Origin: Halobiforma nitratireducens JCM 10879
GTDB taxonomy: Archaea; Halobacteriota; Halobacteria; Halobacteriales; Natrialbaceae
NCBI RefSeq assembly: GCF_000337895.1
Contig: NZ_AOMA01000143.1
Span: 1 to 45,747 of the forward strand
Length of the DNA: 45,747 nt
Reading direction: 5' to 3'
Shown: in pieces, positions 7,219-15,703 of the stretch
How the letters are laid out: every line of letters starts with the position of its first letter
How positions within the stretch are numbered: the first letter of the stretch is position 1
Program-made: the position numbers and the translations under genes
Notes under the pieces: model-generated
The model's input: only the letters and a program-made list of their open reading frames with translations
The model's database searches: none
What the model was told of the DNA's origin: nothing

Positions 7219-8406
7219 CTACGGCGAGGTACCGATCAACTCTTCCAGTCCCGCTTTGACACTCGAGAGCGACTGGTTCAGCTCGTGTTCCTTGTACTTG
7301 CCGCCGCTTTTGCCGCGATTGTGCTGTGTCGAGTTAGTAATCCCGAGCGTCTCCAGTTCGGCCAGATACTCCCGCACCGCGCGATCGGACACTGGATCGG
7401 TCGCCCGCTGTGTGCACAACTCCTCGTAGGGATCGCGGATTTCCCTCGTTCGGGCGGGGGTCTCTCCTCGTTCCTCGAGCAAACACAGTGCCCAGAGCAC
7501 GAGTTGACCGTGTCGCGAGTAGTTGCTGATCCCTTCTATCACCTGGTTCGTTTGCAGCCGTTCGCGAGCGCGGCTGACGTGGTCTTCGGTGACACGGTCG
7601 ACGTTTTCCTCCCGAGCAATATCGCCGCTCTCGAGCAGCAGATCGAGTGCCTGTCGGGCGTCACCGGAGTCTTTGGCCCCGTACGCCGCACACATCTCGA
7701 TGACGCCGTCCGCGAGGACGTCGTCTCGGAACGCGACTGACTCCCGCTGCCGGAGGACTTCGATTAGTTCCGGGGCGTCGTACGCGCTGAACGAGACTTC
7801 TTTTTCACAGAGACTCGAGCGGACTTTCGAGCTGAGGTGGTTCCGAAAGCTGAGATCGTTCGAGATGCCGATAACGCCGAGTCGCGCACGTTCGATGTCC
7901 CCGTTCGAGCGGGCTCGGGGCAGCTTGTAGAGGAGGCTGTCGTCTTCGATGTGATCGACCTCGTCGAGGACGATCAGGATAGTTCCGCCGAGGTCGTCGA
8001 TCTCGTCGAACAAGAACTGGTAGACCGAGGCCTGCGGGTACCCCGTGTTGGAGATCTGGTCTGCGGGGTCCCGGAGCTCGTTGACGAGGGCGACCGCGGT
8101 CTGATAGCTCGAGTTGAGGCCATCGCAGTTGATCTCGACGGTGTGGAGGTCGAGCCCGTCGACGTCCTCGGCACTTTCCTCGAGCCGACCGAGCAGAAAT
8201 CGCGTGGCTGCGGTCTTTCCGACGCCACTCTTTCCATACAGAAAGATGTTCGACGGAGTTTCACCCTCGATGACGGGTTGTAACGCGGCGTGGTACTGCT
8301 TGAGTTCCTGGTCGCGACCGACGAGTTTCTCTGGCGTCCACTCCTCGAGTAACGCTTCCCGCTCCGCGAATATTTTCCCCGTAGGCTCGAAGGTGAATTC
8401 GCTCAT
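7219..8406 (-). CDS. orc1: Orc1/Cdc6 replication initiator
   Basis: A 395-aa AAA+ initiator that binds ORBs, opens origin DNA and recruits MCM helicase. Walker A is GKSGVGKT at residues 58-65. Walker B is VLDEVD at 146-151. A sensor-2 type motif (SGDARQALDLL) precedes the C-terminal winged-helix domain (from about residue 300), which contacts ORB DNA. The length is normal for the family. Haloarchaea carry many Orc1 paralogues, each with cognate origin sequences. The ORB-like repeats here, on both sides of the gene, do not have the TTCCA-GGAAAC core of the main oriC1 type, so this is probably a secondary initiator/origin pair. The start at 8406 follows a TATA box at 8471-8477, giving a leader of about 40 nt. 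Confidence 0.95.
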   Translation of the reverse strand: MSEFTFEPTGKIFAEREALLEEWTPEKLVGRDQELKQYHAALQPVIEGETPSNIFLYGKSGVGKTAATRFLLGRLEESAEDVDGLDLHTVEINCDGLNSSYQTAVALVNELRDPADQISNTGYPQASVYQFLFDEIDDLGGTILIVLDEVDHIEDDSLLYKLPRARSNGDIERARLGVIGISNDLSFRNHLSSKVRSSLCEKEVSFSAYDAPELIEVLRQRESVAFRDDVLADGVIEMCAAYGAKDSGDARQALDLLLESGDIAREENVDRVTEDHVSRARERLQTNQVIEGISNYSRHGQLVLWALCLLEERGETPARTREIRDPYEELCTQRATDPVSDRAVREYLAELETLGITNSTQHNRGKSGGKYKEHELNQSLSSVKAGLEELIGTSP

Positions 8407-8470
8407 TAGGTTGCCTGTATCAGGCGAACGACTTAACCCTTCTTTCCGATGTTTCCGCTGCCGGCGATCG

Positions 8471-8480
8471 TTTATAATCG
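8471..8480 (-). promoter_or_regulatory. orc1 TATA box
   Basis: On the minus strand the sequence is CGATTATAAA, about 65 nt upstream of the orc1 ATG. ORB E lies 5 bp further upstream, where it would overlap or adjoin the TFB-recognition element. Binding of Orc1 there could repress or tune its own promoter. Confidence 0.6.
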
Positions 8481-8484
8481 TCGA

Positions 8485-8507
8485 ACCCCGTCACTTCCGC
8501 TGTTTGT
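8485..8507 (-). repeat. origin recognition box-like repeat E, upstream of orc1
   Basis: The minus strand reads ACAAACAGCGGAA-GTGACGGGGT, again with the AACAGCGGAA-N5-GGGGT core. It is the only copy on the promoter side of orc1. A weaker relative (CAGCGGAAAC on the minus strand) lies around 8447-8456, inside the presumed orc1 leader. Confidence 0.72.
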
Positions 8508-8700
8508 CAACGAGTCTCGAGACCCGTCTCCGGGCCTGATACACCACCGCAGATGACTCACCTACTCCGGGCGACACAACACCGCAGACGGCCAAACCGT
8601 TCCGGAACGACGACCGAGCGACTGCCGTCCGGGACGGGTTCGGACGACGACCGGCTGAGAGGGACTCCAGCGGCTGCCGGCAGCCCCGACCCTTGACGGC

Positions 8701-9831
8701 TCAAAGCGTCTTCAACCCGCTGCCCGTCAGCGGTACGACCACGTCGTCGTCTTGGTCGACGACACCTGCCTCCCGGTAGCGAGACAGCGCAGCGGTGGCG
8801 ACCGCGCTCGTCGGCTCGACGTAAAACCCGCCGCGGTGGAGTCGATCGATCGCCGTCTCGATCTCGTCGTCGTTCAGGGCGATCGCATCCCCGCCGGTTG
8901 CCTCGATAGCCTCGAGGATTTCGGTGTCGCGGGCGGGCTCGGTAATCTGGATACCGTCCGCGATGTCGCTTGGGTCGCCGTCACGGTCGGAGTCGGTGTC
9001 GGAGTCGGAGTCGGAATCGATACCACCCTCGAACTCCTCGACGATCGGCGCGTACCCCTGTGCCTGGCCGGCCAGCAGTTTCGGCATCCCGTCGACGATA
9101 CCGGCCTGGTTGAGTCGGGCAAAGCCCTGGTAGGCACCGAGAAAGAGGGTCCCGTGACCCACCGGAAGCACGACCGCGTCGGGAACCGTCCAGTTTCGCT
9201 GGGCGGCGACCTCGAACGCGAAAGTCATCGTCCCCGCGTAGAAGGCGGGGTTCCAGGCGTGGCTGGCGTACCAACCCTCGCCGTTTTCGACGGCCTCGAT
9301 GCAGGCGTCCGTGACGGCCTCCCGGGTCCCCTCGATTCGGACCGGCCGGGCATCGGCCCGCTGGATAGTCATCAGTTTCGACTGTTTGACATCCGCCGGA
9401 ACGTAGATATCGGCATCGATGCCCGCACGGGCCGCGTAGGTCGCGATCGCCGCGCCGGCGTTGCCCGAGGAGTCCTCGATGACTTTCTCGACGCCGAGTT
9501 CGACTGCTCGCGAGAGCGTCGTCGTCGCGCCTCGGTCCTTGAACGAGCCCGTCGGGAAGACGTACTCGAGTTTGAACTGTGCGTCCCACTCGGGGGCATC
9601 GACCAGCGGCGTGAACCCTTCGTGGAAGGTGACGTGGGGTTCGATCGGGAGGAACTCGAAGAACGTCCACAGGCCGTCGCTGGTGTCGAGCTGTGACAGC
9701 GGAAGCGGATCGCCTGCTGGGAGCGGTTGTTCCGTGAACTGGAGGGCGCGACCGCACTCGCAGCGCCACGGTTCGTCCGGGCCGCTGGCGTACGTGTTTC
9801 CGCAGTCGGGGCAGGTAAGATCGGCAGTCAT
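8701..9831 (-). CDS. thrC: threonine synthase with acidic insertion
   Basis: PLP-dependent enzyme of 376 aa converting O-phosphohomoserine to threonine. An N-terminal zinc ribbon (Cys 7, 10, 24, 26) is followed by the fold-type II PLP domain with the Schiff-base Lys98 in GSFKDRG and the SSGNAG phosphate-binding loop near 121-126. Residues 271-289 are a Ser-Asp repeat (SDSDSDTDSDRDGDPSD) inserted between two conserved helices. It is coded by a GTCGGA-type microsatellite and is probably a surface loop. The ATG at 9831 places the zinc ribbon right at the N-terminus. A longer open frame upstream overlaps the preceding gene and is rejected. It lies 10 nt after the AstE/AspA-family gene and is likely cotranscribed with it. 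Confidence 0.93.
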   Translation of the reverse strand: MTADLTCPDCGNTYASGPDEPWRCECGRALQFTEQPLPAGDPLPLSQLDTSDGLWTFFEFLPIEPHVTFHEGFTPLVDAPEWDAQFKLEYVFPTGSFKDRGATTTLSRAVELGVEKVIEDSSGNAGAAIATYAARAGIDADIYVPADVKQSKLMTIQRADARPVRIEGTREAVTDACIEAVENGEGWYASHAWNPAFYAGTMTFAFEVAAQRNWTVPDAVVLPVGHGTLFLGAYQGFARLNQAGIVDGMPKLLAGQAQGYAPIVEEFEGGIDSDSDSDTDSDRDGDPSDIADGIQITEPARDTEILEAIEATGGDAIALNDDEIETAIDRLHRGGFYVEPTSAVATAALSRYREAGVVDQDDDVVVPLTGSGLKTL

Positions 9832-9841
9832 GTCAGTATGG

Positions 9842-10801
9842 TCAGTATGAGTCGAGGTCGGTCCCGAGCGAGCAGACGTACTCCCCGGTGGCGACCTGCG
9901 GGAGTCGCCGCGTTCGCCAGAGGAGACCGTCGCTGTCGGCGGTGACGGTCTCTTTCGTCTCGCCGAACGGCGTCGTGATACGATACAGCGTCTCGCCTCG
10001 GGCGACCTCGTCGCCCAGCTCTTTCTCGAAGTCGACCAGGCCGCCACAGGAGGCACCGTACTGTTCGAACCCGTTTGCACGGGTCTGTCGCTCGAGTTCG
10101 ATCGGTTCCTCGAGGAAGTCGTAGTAGCTGAGGACGTTGAAGACGCCGTCGACGCCTTTCCGGATGCTCTCTTCGTCCCAGCCGACGGCACCGCCGAGCT
10201 CGGGGTCGACGGTCGGGATTCCTTCGTCCGGGGCCGCACGCGCGAGTTGGCCGTCCGGTCCTTTCTGATCGAGCACGTAGCCACAGCCGAAGGCTTTCGC
10301 GAGTTCGAGGCAGTCGTCGTGGAGCCGGTGGCGCTTGCCACAGCGGACGCGAACTTCGTCGATCATCCGACTCGTCGAGCCCTGGTGGAGATCGAGAATC
10401 AGGTCGGCTCGCGTCGCCGCGTCGAACGTCGCCGCGGCGATGCGCTCGCTCGAGGTGCCGTTCTCCGAGCCGGGGTAGGCCCGGTTCATTTTCGTGTCGT
10501 CGATGGGATTGCGGTGTTCGGCGACTTGGAACGCGTGGTAGTTGACGATCCCGACGAACAGGATCGTCCCTGCGATCTCGGCGGGATCGAGTTGCGGGAC
10601 GACGCGTTGCACGACGCCGACGCCGTGGAGTTCGTCACCGTCGCTGACCGCCTGTACGTAGAGCGTCTTCCCCGGCTTCGCACCGTTTACGACGGCGACG
10701 GGGAGGCCGAACGGGGAGCCGTCTCTGGTTTCGCCAACCTCGAGACGGCCCGTATCGACCTCGCCGGGCCCCGCACTCGCCGTTCCGAGCCTCGTCGTCA
10801 T
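9842..10801 (-). CDS. succinylglutamate desuccinylase/aspartoacylase family protein
   Basis: A 319-aa zinc carboxypeptidase-like hydrolase (AstE/AspA family). The zinc ligand region is DGDELHG near residue 54, and the second motif is DLHQGS near 135. The family removes acyl groups from N-acyl amino acids or C-terminal residues; the substrate here is not evident. The C-terminal ~100 aa form the beta-rich domain usual in the family. I chose the ATG at 10801 because a TATA element (CCAATAAAG on the minus strand, 10826-10834) lies 25-33 nt upstream, giving a leaderless mRNA. A start at 10903 would add 34 atypical residues. It is upstream of thrC with a 10-nt gap, perhaps linking amino-acid deacylation to threonine supply. 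Confidence 0.85.
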   Translation of the reverse strand: MTTRLGTASAGPGEVDTGRLEVGETRDGSPFGLPVAVVNGAKPGKTLYVQAVSDGDELHGVGVVQRVVPQLDPAEIAGTILFVGIVNYHAFQVAEHRNPIDDTKMNRAYPGSENGTSSERIAAATFDAATRADLILDLHQGSTSRMIDEVRVRCGKRHRLHDDCLELAKAFGCGYVLDQKGPDGQLARAAPDEGIPTVDPELGGAVGWDEESIRKGVDGVFNVLSYYDFLEEPIELERQTRANGFEQYGASCGGLVDFEKELGDEVARGETLYRITTPFGETKETVTADSDGLLWRTRRLPQVATGEYVCSLGTDLDSY

Positions 10802-10825
10802 GTCAGCTACGACGGACCCGTCGGC

Positions 10826-10834
10826 CTTTATTGG
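10826..10834 (-). promoter_or_regulatory. TATA box of desuccinylase-thrC unit
   Basis: CCAATAAAG on the minus strand, 25-33 nt before the ATG at 10801. It supports that start and a leaderless dicistronic transcript. Confidence 0.55.
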
Positions 10835-10936
10835 TTCGGTCTGGGCGCACGACAAGAACGGAGCCGTCCGGCAAACACGTCGAATTTCGCCGGAGACAAA
10901 CATGTCGAATTTCGCCCGATAGTCGGAACGTCGCCG

Positions 10937-12475
10937 TTAGAGGAACGGCTGATAGTAGTACGGGCTGACGAACCCTTCGATGAACGCTGCAATCGCAAGC
11001 AAGACACCGACCCCGATCAACACCCAGAAGGCCTGTTCGAGGCGATCGGCGAACGCGACTCGGCCGGTCCGTCCCCGTACCACCCGCCAGAAGACGACGC
11101 CGAGTCGGATGCCGAGTGCGCTCGCGATCAGGATCGCGGGAATCTCGAAGAGTCCGTGGGGAACTACGAACGCGAGAAACTCCATCGGCTCGACCTCGAG
11201 GCGTCCGTACACGCCGATGAAGATACCGTTGAACAGCAGGGAGACGATCGCCGGAACCGCAAGCGCGAGGCCGCCTACTGCCGTCGTCAACGCGACCATC
11301 CAGTTGTTGCCGAAGAACTCGAGTGCCGCGGCGGGCGGGACGTGTCCCTCGAGACGAGCCGCGATCGATGCCTCGAGCCCTTCGACGCCGACAAGCGGCG
11401 CAGCGGCCCGCCAGCCGGCCCAGAAGCTCCCGACCGCGAGGACGATCACCACGGCGTGGGTAACCGGCGTCGAACGCACGAACGACAGCATCTCGGCCCA
11501 GCCGCGGCCGACGCCGCGGCTGAACTGCTCCCGGAGCGAGCGTTCCGGCGGCGCGGGCGGGGTCAGTCGGCCGCGATGATCGCAGTAGATCGCCGTCTTC
11601 AACAGGTCGAGTGCGGGCAACAGGAGGAACACAGAGACCACCGCCACGATGGAAGCGGCCTCGAGCAGTGCGAGCAGTCCCGTGAGCAAAGAGAGTGCAA
11701 CCGTCGAGACGACGGCGACGACGTAGTAGAATCCAGCCCCGACCGGCTGTGCGCGGATGAACGACGTCGTCGCGGACAGCGAGCCGAAAACGCCCGCATC
11801 GTCGACGACGACGGCGACCGGCGCGAACGCGAACAGCGCCCGAACAGCCGCGAGCACGCCCACGGCGAGCAGTCCGACGAGCAGTGCCGCCAGCACGCCG
11901 GCCAGCGGCAAACCCGCAAGCGAGAAGACACCGACGAGCGCGCCGAGAACGGCACCAAATCCGACGATGACGAAGATCCAGAGGACGAACTCGAGAATGT
12001 ACAGCGCGAGGAACCGTCCGGCGTATCGTCGCGAGCCCGCGATACCCGCGACGAGACCGCGTTCGTCACGCAGCCGACCGTAGCAGGCCGACAGCTGCGC
12101 CGCGGAGACGAGCGGGAAGAGGACGATCAACAGGAGAACGAACAGGAGGACCGATACGACGGTGAGTGTGACTGTCGGAACCGTCAGCAACTGTTCGGCG
12201 ACCGGGACGAACTCCTCGACCCACGCCTCGAACGCGTCGGGGTCGGCCTCCGGGTCCGGTGGTGACATCTCGATACCAGCTAGTTCCTCCCGCGCCGCCT
12301 CGAGTCGGCCCGTCGTCTCGAGGTAGAGGTAGCCAACGGCGGCGGCGAGAAACGGAACGGCGCGGGCAATGGCCGGTATCGCGGCCCCGAGCACGTACAG
12401 CGGCAGGATATCTCCGGGCCGACGACGAAATACGGCGACGACCGCACTGATCGTGTCCGAAAGGGAACGGGACAT
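10937..12475 (-). CDS. SpoIIM/DUF95-like multipass membrane protein
   Basis: A 512-aa integral membrane protein with roughly ten hydrophobic segments. The N-terminal ~300 residues resemble the haloarchaeal multipass module in which amphipathic linkers alternate with long Ala/Val/Leu helices. The C-terminal ~170 residues carry the stage II sporulation M (DUF95) pattern: FFGNNWMVAL, NGIFIGVYG and PHGLFEIPAI. Archaea do not sporulate, and the role of these proteins in them is unknown, possibly membrane remodelling or transport. The ATG at 12475 (MSRSLSDTIS) is preferred over 12577 because the extra 34 residues are basic and low-complexity. It is on the same strand as the small membrane gene upstream. 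Confidence 0.85.
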   Translation of the reverse strand: MSRSLSDTISAVVAVFRRRPGDILPLYVLGAAIPAIARAVPFLAAAVGYLYLETTGRLEAAREELAGIEMSPPDPEADPDAFEAWVEEFVPVAEQLLTVPTVTLTVVSVLLFVLLLIVLFPLVSAAQLSACYGRLRDERGLVAGIAGSRRYAGRFLALYILEFVLWIFVIVGFGAVLGALVGVFSLAGLPLAGVLAALLVGLLAVGVLAAVRALFAFAPVAVVVDDAGVFGSLSATTSFIRAQPVGAGFYYVVAVVSTVALSLLTGLLALLEAASIVAVVSVFLLLPALDLLKTAIYCDHRGRLTPPAPPERSLREQFSRGVGRGWAEMLSFVRSTPVTHAVVIVLAVGSFWAGWRAAAPLVGVEGLEASIAARLEGHVPPAAALEFFGNNWMVALTTAVGGLALAVPAIVSLLFNGIFIGVYGRLEVEPMEFLAFVVPHGLFEIPAILIASALGIRLGVVFWRVVRGRTGRVAFADRLEQAFWVLIGVGVLLAIAAFIEGFVSPYYYQPFL

Positions 12476-12619
12476 GGTTGTCTGTCGACTCGTTGCGCGG
12501 TAAAGGAAATCGTTCCGGTACCGGCGACGAAACGAGGGGTTGGGATGGGGCGAAAACGAGCGGTTTCGACGGGCCAAAGGAGAAACGAAGAACGAGAAAC
12601 GAGAAACGAAGGCGAGTCG

Positions 12620-12898
12620 TCAGTTGAACGTCCGGTCGTCGAACCCGCCGGCGTCTTGTTCGTCGCCGCTACCGCCGGAGAGTCGGGGCGTGAACCCGCC
12701 GGTGAGGATGACCGCGACGACGATAAGCGCCGCAGAGAGGACGACGTAGTTCGCGCTCGGTTCGTAGCCGGCGAGCCCAGCGCCGGTCGAGACCACGAAG
12801 ATCGTGACGGTGAAGACGATGGTCGCGATCACTCCAATGACGACGATCCCGACGACGCTGGCGAAGAGCCCGCCGAGGAGACGACGAATCCGTGACAT
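12620..12898 (-). CDS. small two-helix membrane protein
   Basis: A 92-aa protein with two strong hydrophobic helices (about residues 10-38 and 48-70). A basic N-terminus (MSRIRRLLGG) points to a cytoplasmic start, and the short polar acidic C-terminus contains GGSGDEQDAGGFDD. It is the only reading frame here with the acidic, low-bias composition of real haloarchaeal proteins. I do not recognise a family. It lies 144 nt upstream of the SpoIIM-like gene on the same strand. Confidence 0.75.
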   Translation of the reverse strand: MSRIRRLLGGLFASVVGIVVIGVIATIVFTVTIFVVSTGAGLAGYEPSANYVVLSAALIVVAVILTGGFTPRLSGGSGDEQDAGGFDDRTFN

Positions 12899-13128
12899 AG
12901 GGGGTCGCGTTCGGGTTCGTAGCGAGCGTACGTAGTCGTTGCGTCATCGCGTCATCGACCTCACGCGGGCCCTGGCGGGGGAGACGAGTTCGGAGACACG
13001 GGACTGGTAAAGACTGACTCAAGGACGTGAGACAGGCGGAGACGTGGAACGAAACGCGAAATCCGGGTCCGCAACGGAACGCAAAGACGACGCTGCGGGA
13101 CCGCAATCGTGACTGTCCGCTGGGAACC

Positions 13129-13617
13129 TTAGGAGCCCCAGAAGTTCTCGCGGCTGCCGAGCCGTTCGCGGGCGTTGTCGGGACCGTCTTCCGTCTCTTC
13201 TTCCGCTTCCGCTCCCGACTCGTCGTCGCCGTCGTCGGCTGTACTGTCTTCCTCGTCGGAGTCGTCGATATCTTCCTCGCCGTCCATTGGAAGCCGCTCG
13301 ACTTCCTCGGCACGGGCGTGGTTGCTGTGGACTTCCGTGATCTCGACCCTGGCGCGGACCTCCGGGAGGAGGCCGTCGACCATCACGATGAAACCGTCGT
13401 CGGTTCGACCGACGCCAGCGCCGCTCTCGTGCATGTCGACGACGTCGATGACGACCTCTTCGCCGGATTTGACAGGCTGAGTTTTCAGGTCCTCGATCGG
13501 TTGGTTGTAGTGGTTACACCACTCTTTGCCACCCCTGTCGCCGTAGTGTTGACATCCCATTCCCGAGATCCGTTCGGAGAAACTCGGACAATCGTCGGCG
13601 AGCGGACAGTCTGCCAT
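13129..13617 (-). CDS. TRAM domain protein
   Basis: A 162-aa protein. The N-terminus has several Cys and His (CPLADDCPSF, GMGCQHYG, EWCNHYN) that could bind zinc. It is followed by a TRAM-type beta-barrel (about residues 50-110: GEEVVIDVVDMHESGAGVGR...VMVDGLLPEVRARVEI) and an acidic Asp/Glu-rich tail. TRAM domains bind RNA, and stand-alone archaeal TRAM proteins have been proposed as RNA chaperones with roles like those of bacterial cold-shock proteins. The ATG at 13617 has a TATA-like GTTTAAC about 29 nt upstream. Longer frames continuing upstream overlap etfB antisense and are not real. Confidence 0.87.
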   Translation of the reverse strand: MADCPLADDCPSFSERISGMGCQHYGDRGGKEWCNHYNQPIEDLKTQPVKSGEEVVIDVVDMHESGAGVGRTDDGFIVMVDGLLPEVRARVEITEVHSNHARAEEVERLPMDGEEDIDDSDEEDSTADDGDDESGAEAEEETEDGPDNARERLGSRENFWGS

Positions 13618-13818
13618 GGCCCGTACTACCGCCGGCGGCGTTAAACCGTTTCCGTCTTTCTCCGGGCCGTCCCCACGCCAACGGCCGCTCGAGGGCGAGA
13701 GGCGACGATCCACGAACTGTCGAACACATCGAAAACGCGGGGAACAGATAAATGAACGACGACTCCGCAAAGTAGTGTTTCGAAAACGTTTACGGGTGGG
13801 CCGTGTGAGTGATACACG

Positions 13819-14610
13819 ATGAAAATCCTCGTTACGGTCAAAGAGGTCGCGACCGTCGAAGACGAGTTCGAGATCGAGGGTACTGAAATCGCGGATCAGT
13901 ACCTCGGTGCCGACCTCAACGAGTGGGACGACTACGCCGTCGAAGAAGCCGTCCAGCTCCAGGAGGCCGGCATCGCCGACGAAGTCGTCACGGTCACTAT
14001 CGGCCCCGAAGACTGCGAACAGACCATCCGACAGGCGCTGGCCAAAGGCGCTGACCGCGCCGTCCGCGTCTGGGACGACGCCCTCGAGGACGTCGACCTG
14101 CTCGACGTGGAGGCAAAGACCGAGATCCTGCGTGGCGTCGTCGAGGAAGAAGACCCCGACCTCGTCCTCTCGGGCGTCCAGTCCGGCGACGACAGCTGGG
14201 GTGCCACCGGCGTTTCGCTGGCCGAAGAGCTCGGGTTCGAGTGGGCCGCCGTCGTCAACCACCTCGAGCACGACCTCGATGACGGCATCGCCTCCGTCCG
14301 CCGCGAACTCGAGGGCGGTGTCGAGGAGCTGACCGACGTCGAGCTGCCGGCCGTACTGACGATCCAGACCGGGATCAACGAGCCACGATACGCGAGTCTG
14401 CGTGGTATCCGACAGGCCCAGCGCAAGCCACTCGACGTACAGACGCTCGCCGATGTCGGCGTCGACGAAACCGTCGTCGACTCGGATCTCGAACTGACGG
14501 ACATGTACGAACCCGAAAGCGAAAGCGACGTTACCGTTTGGGAGGGAAGCGCCGAAGAAACCGCCGGAGAGCTCGCTGATCTCCTCGAGGAGAAGGGGGT
14601 GGCACCATGA
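13819..14610 (+). CDS. etfB: electron transfer flavoprotein beta subunit
   Basis: A 263-aa ETF beta subunit. With EtfA it shuttles electrons from acyl-CoA dehydrogenases and related flavoenzymes to the quinone pool. The adenine-nucleotide alpha-hydrolase fold is clear (MKILVTVKEVATVED; DYAVEEAVQL; GVQSGDDSWGATGVSLAEELG). A TATA-like CGTTTACGG at 13787-13795 lies 24-32 nt before the ATG. It overlaps etfA by 4 nt (ATGA), which indicates translational coupling. No FixC/FixX-type quinone oxidoreductase is in the window. Confidence 0.95.
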   Translation: MKILVTVKEVATVEDEFEIEGTEIADQYLGADLNEWDDYAVEEAVQLQEAGIADEVVTVTIGPEDCEQTIRQALAKGADRAVRVWDDALEDVDLLDVEAKTEILRGVVEEEDPDLVLSGVQSGDDSWGATGVSLAEELGFEWAAVVNHLEHDLDDGIASVRRELEGGVEELTDVELPAVLTIQTGINEPRYASLRGIRQAQRKPLDVQTLADVGVDETVVDSDLELTDMYEPESESDVTVWEGSAEETAGELADLLEEKGVAP

Positions 14611-15560
14611 GTGACGTACTGGCAGTGGCGGACCACCGCCGCGGCGACCTGCGCGATGTCAGCTACGAGATCATTACCGCCGGCCGTGAGCTCGCCGACG
14701 AGACCGGCGGCGACCTCCACCTGGCGGTCATCAGCGGCACCGTCGACGAGTTCGCCGAGAAGCTCGACCGCGAGGGCGTCGATGCCATCCACACCGTCGA
14801 CTACGGCGAGGAGTTCAACCACGGCGTCTACGCCCAGACGGTCACCCAGCTGTACGACGACCTCGCCCCGCAGTACGTGTTGACACCCAACAGCGTCAAC
14901 GGGCTCGACTACGCCCCCGCAGTCGCGAACGAACTCGGCCTCCCGCTGGTTACCGACACCGTCGGCCTCGAGACCGACGGCGACACGCTGACCGCCACCC
15001 GTGAGATGTACGGCGGCAAGGTCGAGACGACGACCGAACTCGAGGGCCAGGCTGTCGTCACGATCCGCGGTGCCGAGTGGCCGGCTGCGGACGGAACCGG
15101 CGACGCCACAATCGAGGCCTTCGATGTCGACGTCGACGAGGACGCGCTGGGCACGACGGTCAACGGGTTCGAAGAGGTCGGCGGTGGCGACGTCGACATC
15201 GGCGAAGCCGACGTGCTCGTCTCGGTCGGCCGTGGTATCGAAGAGGAGGAGAACCTCGAGATCATCGAGGAGCTGGCGGACGCGCTGGATGCGACCGTCT
15301 CGGCCTCGCGCCCGATCGTCGACAACGGCTGGCTCCCGAAGAACCGGCAGGTCGGCCAGTCCGGAAAGGTCGTCACGCCGGACGTCTACGTCGCGATCGG
15401 TATCTCCGGCGCGGTCCAGCACGTCGCCGGGATGAAAGGCTCCGATACGATCGTCGCGATCAACACGGACCCGAACGCCCCGATCATGGACATCGCCGAC
15501 TACGCGATCACGGACGACCTGTTCGACGTAGTGCCGGCGCTGACCGAACGGTTCCAGTAG
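14607..15560 (+). CDS. etfA: electron transfer flavoprotein alpha subunit
   Basis: A 317-aa FAD-binding ETF subunit. The N-terminal nucleotide-binding-like domain is followed by the C-terminal FAD domain with the family signature (VSVGRGI; ASRPIVDNGWLPKNRQVGQSG; YVAIGISGAVQHVAGM; INTDPNAPIMDIADYAI). Length and motifs are normal. The start overlaps the etfB stop. It forms a two-gene operon with etfB. Confidence 0.96.
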   Translation: MSDVLAVADHRRGDLRDVSYEIITAGRELADETGGDLHLAVISGTVDEFAEKLDREGVDAIHTVDYGEEFNHGVYAQTVTQLYDDLAPQYVLTPNSVNGLDYAPAVANELGLPLVTDTVGLETDGDTLTATREMYGGKVETTTELEGQAVVTIRGAEWPAADGTGDATIEAFDVDVDEDALGTTVNGFEEVGGGDVDIGEADVLVSVGRGIEEEENLEIIEELADALDATVSASRPIVDNGWLPKNRQVGQSGKVVTPDVYVAIGISGAVQHVAGMKGSDTIVAINTDPNAPIMDIADYAITDDLFDVVPALTERFQ

Positions 15561-15703
15561 TCGGATCGGTCGGGCTCAGGCCCGGATTCCGCCGACTCGA
15601 AAACGAGTTTCACTTTCAGACCGCGTTCAGTTCGAGAGTACCGACCACGAACTGGAAACCGTGATCCGTTAGCTACTTTTTCACCCCTTCCTAAGCCCGG
15701 GTA

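Noticed and set aside
8672..8685. 14-bp perfect palindrome GGCTGCCGGCAGCC as a terminator after thrC
   Set aside because: It has no loop and no T-run on either strand; GC-rich palindromes of this length are common in such DNA.
8701..10341. N-terminally extended threonine synthase
   Set aside because: The extension overlaps the desuccinylase-family gene in another frame and is Ser/Arg-rich; the zinc ribbon at MTADLTCPDC marks the real start.
10247..12265. 672-codon plus-strand frame opposite the SpoIIM-like gene
   Set aside because: Antisense shadow: composition is Arg/Asp/Glu-rich low complexity, and the minus strand encodes clear genes with recognisable motifs.
13129..14271. N-terminally extended TRAM protein (380 codons)
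   Set aside because: The upstream part is antisense to etfB; MADCPLADDC at 13617 with a TATA element is the natural start.
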